Positions 1 to 4,361 of a stretch of DNA of 5,346 bases are shown one piece after another (the first letter of the stretch is position 1; every line of letters starts with the position of its first letter). The notes under the pieces were generated by a model. It was given only the letters and a program-made list of their open reading frames with translations, ran no database searches and was not told where the DNA came from. The position numbers and the translations under genes are program-made. Source of the stretch: an uncultured Nitrososphaera sp. (GTDB lineage Archaea; Thermoproteota; Nitrososphaeria; Nitrososphaerales; Nitrososphaeraceae). The stretch spans positions 1 through 5,346 of the forward strand of contig NZ_CAMLDP010000099.1 of the NCBI RefSeq assembly GCF_946478925.1. Reading direction: 5' to 3'.

Positions 1-869
1 ACATGACCCCCGGCAGCGTTTTGTTAAAGCCTTGGGCTGGGAACCCCCAAAAGCCAAGGTCTGAAGGAACCGTGCGTATGGCAGTGGACGACGGGAGGGA
101 GGCGATAATAAACGCCCAGGGGTATCCGCACAAGGGGCTAGAGCACACCGTCAAAAACCTGCAAAGATTTTCGCAGGAAAAACACGGCAGGGCGCGGATA
201 ATGCTGAACTTTTCAGGCATCACCGACTCGTACACAGAAGACGCGGTGCTTGACGCGTGCAAGGAGATAATGACGCACACGTCACCCTACGTCGACCTTG
301 GCTTTGAGGAAAACAGGACGTCGCCAAACACCGACTTTAACAAGGTGCTGCAAAGCCCAGACTTTACGAAAAAGATGATTGACCTGATGAACGCGCACGT
401 GCCTGCAGGCAGGTTAAAGGCGTCCAAGATTGCGCCTTACAGCGAACTGCCGCCAAAGGGCGACGAAAAAGAGGCGCGCATAAAGTCGATAAAGGTGTTT
501 TACGAAAACGGCGGGCACGCGGTAGTCATCGGGAACACCCGGCCTGTAGACACCAGCAGCTTGCTTGGAACAAAGTTTTCCCGGCCTGTTGCCGGGGAAA
601 GTGGAAGACCCCTGTTTCCCTACATGCTCAAGATGGTGGAAGACGTGCACAAGGCATTTCCAGACCTGGCAATAATAGCGTGTGGCGGCATATGGAACGG
701 CGATGACGCCTGGCAGGCGTACCAAAAGGGGGCGACGCTTGTGCAACTGTATACTGCATTGACGTTCCAGGGCTTTGGCATCGTCCGGGAAATCCACGAC
801 ACGCTAAAGAAAAGGCTGGCCGGCGAGACCCTGCAGGGCTTTGTCGAGAAGCGGGACAGCAAACTATAG
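1..869 (+). CDS. pyrD: Dihydroorotate dehydrogenase, class 2 (quinone-type), 5'-truncated by window edge
   Basis: This FMN enzyme oxidises dihydroorotate to orotate in de novo pyrimidine synthesis; class 2 members pass electrons to membrane quinone. The reading frame is open from the first base, and 288 residues are visible when counted from the ATG at 3, which is internal. By comparison with bacterial PyrD roughly 60-80 N-terminal residues lie outside the window, including any membrane-associating helices. Class 2 landmarks occur in order: the GNPQKPR segment near residue 13, NAQGYPHKG near 37, N104 and SPNT at 107-110 (S107 is the expected class 2 catalytic base; class 1 uses Cys), KIAP at 142-145, GNTRP at 177-181, SGRPL at 200-204, CGGI at 227-230, and the phosphate-binding ATLVQLYTAL at 244-253. 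GNTRP replaces the usual TNTT-type motif, so the protein is divergent. It ends with TAG, 90 bp before the radical SAM gene. The family is secure; the quinone as acceptor is inferred from class. Confidence 0.9.
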   Translation, partial: MTPGSVLLKPWAGNPQKPRSEGTVRMAVDDGREAIINAQGYPHKGLEHTVKNLQRFSQEKHGRARIMLNFSGITDSYTEDAVLDACKEIMTHTSPYVDLGFEENRTSPNTDFNKVLQSPDFTKKMIDLMNAHVPAGRLKASKIAPYSELPPKGDEKEARIKSIKVFYENGGHAVVIGNTRPVDTSSLLGTKFSRPVAGESGRPLFPYMLKMVEDVHKAFPDLAIIACGGIWNGDDAWQAYQKGATLVQLYTALTFQGFGIVREIHDTLKKRLAGETLQGFVEKRDSKL

Positions 870-878
870 GTGCCCTAA

Positions 879-921
879 CAACACTGTACACCCTCACAGA
901 TTGTTGGAAAACTTTTAATTT
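879..921 (+). terminator. Possible pyrD terminator: imperfect hairpin followed by T-rich stretch
   Basis: CAACACTGT (879-887) can pair with ACAG-AT-TGTTG (896-906), giving nine base pairs with a two-base AT bulge and an 8-nt loop. It is followed by TTTT (913-916) and TTT (919-921). The site begins 10 bp after the pyrD stop. Archaeal termination relies mainly on T tracts, and this one is short and interrupted. The T-rich part coincides with the putative TATA element of the next gene, so the hairpin could instead be an operator or be incidental. Confidence 0.3.
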
Positions 922-923
922 AT
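908..923 (+). promoter_or_regulatory. Candidate BRE/TATA element of the radical SAM gene
   Basis: A purine-rich GGAAAA is followed by CTTTTAATTTAT, which resembles an archaeal BRE plus TATA box. The centre is near 918, so transcription would start about 25-27 bp downstream, near 943-945, leaving a leader of about 15-17 nt before the TTG at 960. A second TATA-like string, GATATAAAA at 937-945, sits too close to the TTG to serve it. It would suit only a start inside the coding sequence. Assignment is by position and composition only. Confidence 0.4.
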
Positions 924-959
924 CTTCCATTAATTTGATATAAAAAGGGATTTAGGGCA

Positions 960-2687
960 TTGTCAAAGCACCCAAAGATTGTACTTACTGCTGACCGTAC
1001 TCTGATGTCGCCTTACAGGGGCATCTCGCTTGCGTCATTTTTCGGCTGCGCTCCGGCACTCGACATGAACAGGAGCCACGACTCGATCTGGTACCACATA
1101 CTTGGCAACCAGGTTACGCCAAGGATACTGTTTGACTTTATCTGCAACCCAATAGAGCACACCAACGGCTACGCCAACTACGCGCCGTACGGCCTTAGAA
1201 AGGTAGAAGCCGCCCTCTTGAGGGACGGCTATGCACGCGAGGACGTTGTGGTGGCGCACCCGGACCACGTGGAGCAGTTCATCGGCCCAGAGACGCAGGT
1301 AGTCGGCACGTACGAGATGGACCCGCTTGGCATGGGCCCAGTTACCATGACTTTTACCTACGGCCGCAAGCAGCAATCGTATGACGAGTTTTATAACGCG
1401 GACTTGCACCACCGCATCAGCGCCGCCAAAAAGAGGACTGGAAGCAAGGCCAAGGTCGTCGCAGGCGCCTCTGGCACCTGGCAGTACAACTATGACCCGG
1501 CAAAGATAGAGGAGTACGACCTCTACGGCATCGTCGAAGGCGAGCTTGGAGGCATCGGCCCAGAGATTGACGGCGCGGCCGGTCCGTTCTTTGACGCTCT
1601 AGTCGGAGGAGAGTTTGACATGGCGAATCCCTTCAAAAAGAGCCAGTTCAAGGTGGAGATCAAAGAGTTCGTAAGGAGCGACAGGACTTATCACGGCAGG
1701 TTCATCCACTACTGGAACGAGCCTTCCATCGATGAAATCCCAAACATCGTCAACCCCAGTATGCACGGCATGATAGAGGTGATGCGCGGCTGCGGCAGGG
1801 GATGCAAGTTCTGCGACGTGACTCTTAGGCCATTACGATACTACCCAGTCGAGAAGGTGCAGAAGGAGATAGAGGTGAACATGAAGTACGGCGGGCTAAA
1901 GAATGCATGGATACACTCTGACGATATTTTCGTCTATGGCCTCAATCCGAGGACGACCAAGAACATGCAGCCAAACAGGGAAGCGATTGAGGAACTGTTC
2001 ACGGGTATCATGGCCACGGGCGTCGAGCACACCAACCCGACGCACGGCACACTTGCCGGCGCAATCGCAGACGAGCGTCTACTCGCAAACGTGTCAAAGA
2101 TAATCAAGTCAGGCCCGGACAACCACATCGGCATCCAGTGTGGCTTTGAAACCGGAAGCGTCAGGCTCATCGGCAAGTACGCCGACCGCAAGCTGGCCCC
2201 GTACAAGCCGGAGGAATGGCACTGGGTGGTGAAAACAGGCGTCAAGGCGCTCAACGAGCACTATTGGGTTCCTGCGTTCACACTCATCATGGGTCTTGAC
2301 AACGACGAGACTCCAGACGACAGCTGGGAAACTATAAGGCTAATCCACGAGCTGGAAACCGAGCAACCAGACTCAAAGTTCACGGTGACTCCGCTCACGT
2401 TTGTGCCAATCGGCCTCTTGGAAAAGTCGGACTTTTATGACATTGGAAACACCATGGACCCGGCAAAGCTGGGCGTCATGTACAAGACGTGGCAGCACAA
2501 CTTCAAGCACGGCATCCAGAAGTTCATGGGCAAGGTGGGCCGCGACAACCCTGTAAAGAACATGTTCTTTACTGCCCTTGCGTCAAGCCTCGGCGGTGTG
2601 CCTCTCACCGCGATGGAAAAGTACGCACGCAGAAAGGGTCCAGAGCATGAGCGCGTGATTGAAAAGATAAAGGCCAGCTACTGGTAA
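960..2687 (+). CDS. Radical SAM protein with B12-binding-like N-terminal region
   Basis: The 575-residue protein carries the radical SAM cluster motif CX3CX2C as CGRGCKFC, with C278, C282 and C285 binding the [4Fe-4S] cluster that cleaves S-adenosylmethionine. The later GFETGS (395-400) resembles the GxES/T motif of the radical SAM barrel. Residues 1-270 form a long N-terminal region. The opening VLTADRTLMS and the stretch VVGTYEMDPLGMGP (114-127) resemble archaeal proteins annotated as B12-binding radical SAM enzymes, but the cobalamin-ligating DxHxxG motif is absent, so B12 binding is doubtful. After the barrel, residues ~480-575 form a helical C-terminal extension. The start is TTG: the frame is closed by TGA at 936-938 with no ATG between, and the next ATG (1005) would remove the conserved opening. 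AGGG at 954-957 lies only two bases before TTG. The substrate is unknown; methylthiotransferase or methyltransferase-like chemistry are possibilities I cannot choose between. Confidence 0.85.
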   Translation: MSKHPKIVLTADRTLMSPYRGISLASFFGCAPALDMNRSHDSIWYHILGNQVTPRILFDFICNPIEHTNGYANYAPYGLRKVEAALLRDGYAREDVVVAHPDHVEQFIGPETQVVGTYEMDPLGMGPVTMTFTYGRKQQSYDEFYNADLHHRISAAKKRTGSKAKVVAGASGTWQYNYDPAKIEEYDLYGIVEGELGGIGPEIDGAAGPFFDALVGGEFDMANPFKKSQFKVEIKEFVRSDRTYHGRFIHYWNEPSIDEIPNIVNPSMHGMIEVMRGCGRGCKFCDVTLRPLRYYPVEKVQKEIEVNMKYGGLKNAWIHSDDIFVYGLNPRTTKNMQPNREAIEELFTGIMATGVEHTNPTHGTLAGAIADERLLANVSKIIKSGPDNHIGIQCGFETGSVRLIGKYADRKLAPYKPEEWHWVVKTGVKALNEHYWVPAFTLIMGLDNDETPDDSWETIRLIHELETEQPDSKFTVTPLTFVPIGLLEKSDFYDIGNTMDPAKLGVMYKTWQHNFKHGIQKFMGKVGRDNPVKNMFFTALASSLGGVPLTAMEKYARRKGPEHERVIEKIKASYW

Positions 2688-2703
2688 GAAAACTGCAAGC
2701 TGC

Positions 2704-2710
2704 ATTTATA
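2704..2710 (+). promoter_or_regulatory. TATA box for the 100-residue protein gene, leaderless spacing
   Basis: ATTTATA at 2704-2710 has its centre about 27-28 bp before the ATG at 2735. This is the distance at which archaeal RNA polymerase starts transcription at or next to the start codon, so the mRNA is probably leaderless. No Shine-Dalgarno-like sequence precedes the ATG. The element lies only 17 bp after the stop of the radical SAM gene, so the small gene can be transcribed independently of it. Confidence 0.55.
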
Positions 2711-2712
2711 CG

Positions 2713-2734
2713 GCGCCGGCCCGAAATCCGGCGC
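2713..2734. repeat. Inverted repeat GCGCCGG / CCGGCGC between TATA box and start codon
   Basis: GCGCCGG at 2713-2719 is perfectly complementary to CCGGCGC at 2728-2734, separated by 8 bp (CCCGAAAT). The right arm abuts the ATG at 2735, and the left arm starts 2 bp after the TATA box. A protein bound here could block preinitiation-complex assembly or the transcription start. If transcription began upstream, the RNA would form a GC-rich hairpin touching the start codon. Function is inferred from position. Confidence 0.5.
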
Positions 2735-3037
2735 ATGGCCGACTTTTTCGAGATAGACAGGCTGATTGACGAGCTGGCCCGGCTCTACGCGACTGCGTGC
2801 GCGACCGCGTGGTTCAAGATAGAAAAGAAAAAGCCTGCGCAGGAGGAATACCGGGCAAAGGTGGCCGAGTTCATGCGCCATTTCGAGTACACCCTTTCTA
2901 ACTTCCAAAAGACACCCGAAGCGGAAAGCTTTCGGGCCAACGCAAAAAAGGCGCTTGAAGCCGAGATTGAAAAAGTGCTTGCAGGCCAGAACAGAGAAGT
3001 GGAAAAGCGCTACAAGTACTTTGTAGACTATGGCTAG
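2735..3037 (+). CDS. Conserved-looking small helical protein of unknown function
   Basis: I do not recognise this 100-residue protein. It is rich in Glu, Lys and Ala and looks almost wholly helical. Residues 1-25 form an amphipathic segment with FF near the start and an Ala/Thr patch (ATACATAW); a basic cluster IEKKK follows (29-33). A likely long helix of coiled-coil character runs over ~64-95, and the tail is aromatic (YKYFVDYG). There is no signal peptide, membrane helix or Cys/His metal motif. The ATG at 2735 is supported by a TATA box 27-28 bp upstream, fitting a leaderless mRNA. The gene follows the radical SAM gene by 47 bp on the same strand and overlaps the HD-protein gene tail-to-tail by 4 bp. 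The well-placed promoter and GC-rich codon use like the neighbours argue that it is real. A small adaptor or nucleoid-associated role would be a guess. Confidence 0.7.
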   Translation: MADFFEIDRLIDELARLYATACATAWFKIEKKKPAQEEYRAKVAEFMRHFEYTLSNFQKTPEAESFRANAKKALEAEIEKVLAGQNREVEKRYKYFVDYG

Positions 3038-3050
3038 CTAATTTCTTTTT
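3010..3050 (+). terminator. Possible terminator of the small gene inside the convergent overlap
   Basis: CTACAA (3010-3015) pairs with TTGTAG (3021-3026) around a GTACT loop at the very end of the small gene. The T-rich tract TTTCTTTTT follows at 3042-3050, just past its stop codon. That tract lies inside the last codons (Lys-Glu-Ile) of the opposing HD gene. Archaeal polymerase commonly stops in such T runs. The hairpin is symmetrical and would also form just after the HD gene's stop on the other strand. Confidence 0.35.
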
Positions 3051-3678
3051 CCATCTGTGCAAGGAACGCCTCCATAAAGCGCGTGCGTTCGTGCGCCATC
3101 CTTTTTGCAGTGTCTGTATGCATCGTCTTTTCAAGCTTTAGCAGCTTTGCCTTGAAGTGGTCCATCGTCCACCGCGTGTCCTCTGGTTCTCTGCCCGTCC
3201 TGCAGAACGGGTCTTGCGGGTTGTAGAAGCTGCGCATCTCCGACCCTCCGACCGAAAAGGTCCGGGCGATGCCTATTGCACCGAGCGCGTCCAGCCTGTC
3301 TGCGTCCTGTAGTATCTTCGCCTCTAGCGTCTCTGGGTCGACATTCTTGGAGTAGCTGTGCGTCTTTATGCAGTACGACACCCTTTCTATCCTGTCCCTT
3401 GGCCAGCTGCGTGCAGCAAGCATCTTTTCCGCAAGCTCGGCGCTTTCGTCTGCGGACTTGGTCCTTTTCTCGCTGCCTTTCGGGTAGACTATGATGTCGT
3501 GCAAGAGCGCGGCGGCAAGCAGGATTTCCATGTCGGCGCCCTCTTCTTTGCCGATCCGCTCTGCAATATTGTAAACGCGAATGACGTGAGCATAGTCGTG
3601 GCCGGGGTCTCTGCCGGCGAACATGTTTTCTACTTCTGTCTTTAGGTCGTCAAGCAAGAGGTGAAACTGTGAATTCAC
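3034..3678 (-). CDS. HD-superfamily phosphohydrolase (YedJ-like)
   Basis: The 214-residue cytoplasmic protein has the HD-domain metal-binding pattern in order: H31 within GHDYAH (26-31), H60-D61 within LLHDI, H107 within KTHSYS, and D125 in the family signature LQDADRLDALGAIGIAR (123-139). These residues bind one or two divalent metals and hydrolyse phosphate esters, typically of nucleotides. The overall pattern matches the YedJ group of uncharacterised HD hydrolases, whose length is similar. The start is GTG at 3676-3678: upstream in frame there is no ATG, GTG or TTG before a stop. The next Met (M19) would leave little before the first HD-domain histidines. The stop shares CTAG with the convergent small gene. 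It lies 76 bp downstream of amoB on the same strand, but a probable terminator separates them, so co-transcription is likely limited to read-through. The substrate is unknown. Confidence 0.85.
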   Translation of the reverse strand: MNSQFHLLLDDLKTEVENMFAGRDPGHDYAHVIRVYNIAERIGKEEGADMEILLAAALLHDIIVYPKGSEKRTKSADESAELAEKMLAARSWPRDRIERVSYCIKTHSYSKNVDPETLEAKILQDADRLDALGAIGIARTFSVGGSEMRSFYNPQDPFCRTGREPEDTRWTMDHFKAKLLKLEKTMHTDTAKRMAHERTRFMEAFLAQMEKEIS

Positions 3679-3713
3679 GGGTATTAAGCGATTGCCCTGT
3701 AGAATACGGTGGT

Positions 3714-3730
3714 GATAAAGAAATTAAAAG
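3714..3730 (-). promoter_or_regulatory. Candidate TATA region of the HD-protein gene
   Basis: On the minus strand, CTTTTAATTT (3730-3721) followed by CTTTATC (3720-3714) is the only AT-rich stretch ahead of the GTG at 3678. A TATA centre near 3725 would place the transcription start near 3699 with a leader of about 21 nt; a centre near 3717 would leave about 13 nt. The same ten bases occur in the putative promoter of the radical SAM gene (912-921, plus strand). The T runs are also the downstream part of the amoB terminator candidate, so the two roles cannot be separated by eye. Confidence 0.35.
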
Positions 3731-3754
3731 GAAAAAGGGGGGGAGCGTATGCTC
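3721..3754 (-). terminator. Probable amoB terminator: short hairpin plus C/T tracts
   Basis: Directly after the amoB TAA, the minus strand reads GAGC-ATAC-GCTC (3754-3743), a 4-bp stem with a tetraloop. It is followed by six C (3742-3737), five T (3736-3732), CC, four T (3729-3726), AA and TTT. Two to three successive T runs are what archaeal RNA polymerase uses to stop. A strong terminator fits amoB, which is among the most highly expressed genes in ammonia-oxidising archaea. The hairpin is weak, so the T runs are the main evidence. Confidence 0.5.
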
Positions 3755-4312
3755 TTAGATGACTTGCCACGGTCTGGTAGCGAATGTTACACCAAGGCCA
3801 GCTCCGATGATTATACATTGGTATACAATGTTGTTGTACGGAATTGCCTTGAGTATTGGTTCGCCAGTGACGTTCACGGTTTGACCTGGACCGAGACCCG
3901 GACCGATGTGCTCAATGTTGAGCTGTGTGTGCACGTGGTATGTGCCTGGTTCAAGAGCCTTTACAGTGATTGAGTAATCAACTGTTGAACCTGCCTTGAT
4001 GTCGAATATGTTGCCTGGTGGTTCTCTTTGGAGGAACTCCCATCTGTTACCAGCGTTTTCGGATTCGCTGAACAGAGAAAGCCATCCTCTGAGGTCTCTG
4101 TTGACTAGACTCTTCAGCTGGCCACTTACGGTTAGCTGTTCGCCTGTCCTAAGGGTATTGTCCGAGAACGTTTCTCCATCAATCTTTACGAATCTGCTCT
4201 GCAGCTGTGCCTGCACACCGTGCGCGCTAGCGCTCGGCATGTATGCAATCACGGCAGACAGTACCATGACTGTCGCAAGAGCCGTCACGACCAACGTCTT
4301 GCTTTCCATCAT
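3755..4312 (-). CDS. amoB: Archaeal ammonia monooxygenase subunit B
   Basis: AmoB is a subunit of the copper membrane monooxygenase that oxidises ammonia to hydroxylamine. The 185-residue precursor starts with a hydrophobic signal sequence (about 6-25) and a likely signal-peptidase site after SASA (27-30), so the mature protein begins with His31. In the homologous methane monooxygenase PmoB, the mature N-terminal His and an HxH pair bind copper; here H126 and H128 in YHVHTQLN match that pair. The exported domain is one cupredoxin-like beta fold (31-~157). It is followed by one transmembrane helix (~162-178) and a short tail RPWQVI. The second cupredoxin domain of bacterial AmoB/PmoB is absent, as is normal for archaeal AmoB. 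Two ATGs lie in tandem (4310-4312 and 4307-4309). AGGG on the minus strand (4318-4315) is 2 nt from the first and 5 nt from the second, mildly favouring the second. Six of seven Arg codons are AGA, unlike radA. No other amo subunit gene is in the window. Confidence 0.96.
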   Translation of the reverse strand: MMESKTLVVTALATVMVLSAVIAYMPSASAHGVQAQLQSRFVKIDGETFSDNTLRTGEQLTVSGQLKSLVNRDLRGWLSLFSESENAGNRWEFLQREPPGNIFDIKAGSTVDYSITVKALEPGTYHVHTQLNIEHIGPGLGPGQTVNVTGEPILKAIPYNNIVYQCIIIGAGLGVTFATRPWQVI

Positions 4313-4344
4313 ATCCCTTACTTAGGCTTACCAGAATAAACATA

Positions 4345-4361
4345 GATATATACTTTTATGC
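4345..4361 (-). promoter_or_regulatory. amoB promoter (BRE/TATA region)
   Basis: On the minus strand, GCATAAAAG (about 4361-4353) is followed by TATATA (4352-4347), the best TATA-like sequence in the window. With the TATA centre near 4350, transcription would start about 26 bp on, near 4323, leaving a leader of about 11 nt before the first ATG. If the CATAAAAG string itself were the TATA box, the leader would be about 19 nt. A strong, own promoter fits an amoB transcribed apart from other amo genes. Confidence 0.6.
4346..4353 (+). promoter_or_regulatory. Possible radA TATA box shared with amoB
   Basis: The palindromic TATATA at 4347-4352 can be read on either strand. On the plus strand it predicts a radA transcription start near 4375. 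That would exclude the ATG at 4358 as the translation start and leave TTG at 4379 (nearly leaderless) or TTG at 4427 (about 52-nt leader). A weaker alternative is GAATAAAC at 4334-4341, which would serve a start near the ATG. Evidence is positional only. Confidence 0.3.

Larger units (their letters stand above)
871..959. repeat. 8-bp inverted repeat bounding the pyrD-radical SAM intergenic region
   Basis: TGCCCTAA (871-878) and TTAGGGCA (952-959) are perfect reverse complements. The left copy starts one base after the pyrD stop codon and the right copy ends immediately before the TTG start, so they frame the intergenic region exactly. The right copy contains the AGGG that could act as a ribosome-binding site. 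There is no flanking direct repeat to suggest insertion. Whether the pair has any role is unknown. Confidence 0.45.

Noticed and set aside
829..838. CCCTGCAGGG palindrome near the end of pyrD
   Set aside because: A single 10-bp palindrome inside coding sequence is expected by chance.
414..930. Several open frames of 80-127 codons on the minus strand across pyrD and the following spacer
   Set aside because: They lie opposite a well-recognised enzyme gene, have no family features, and are expected from GC-rich antisense codons.
937..947. GATATAAAAAG as the promoter of the radical SAM gene
   Set aside because: It would start transcription several bases downstream of the TTG at 960, and the next ATG (1005) would delete the conserved N-terminal VLTADRTLMS segment.
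870..959. Small transposon-like element (MITE) bounded by TGCCCTAA/TTAGGGCA
   Set aside because: The terminal repeats are only 8 bp, no target-site duplication flanks them, and the interval matches a normal intergenic spacer with promoter signals.
1035..1412. 125-codon minus-strand frame opposite the radical SAM gene
   Set aside because: Composition is that of an antisense shadow and the plus strand is clearly coding there.
1903..2254. Short frames on both strands within the radical SAM gene (plus 1903-2103, minus 1934-2254)
   Set aside because: Both overlap the catalytic domain of a confidently identified protein and show no promoter or conserved motif.
3276..3645. Plus-strand frames opposite the HD phosphohydrolase
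   Set aside because: The minus strand carries all HD metal-binding motifs; the plus-strand translations are Arg/Cys/Ser-rich shadows.
2735..3678. Toxin-antitoxin or defence module formed by the 100-residue protein and the HD hydrolase
   Set aside because: The two genes converge rather than forming an operon, the HD protein matches a housekeeping-type YedJ pattern, and neither shows toxin or antitoxin motifs.
3749..4325. Plus-strand frames of 74 and 109 codons opposite amoB
   Set aside because: amoB on the minus strand is certain. The plus-strand products have no recognisable features.
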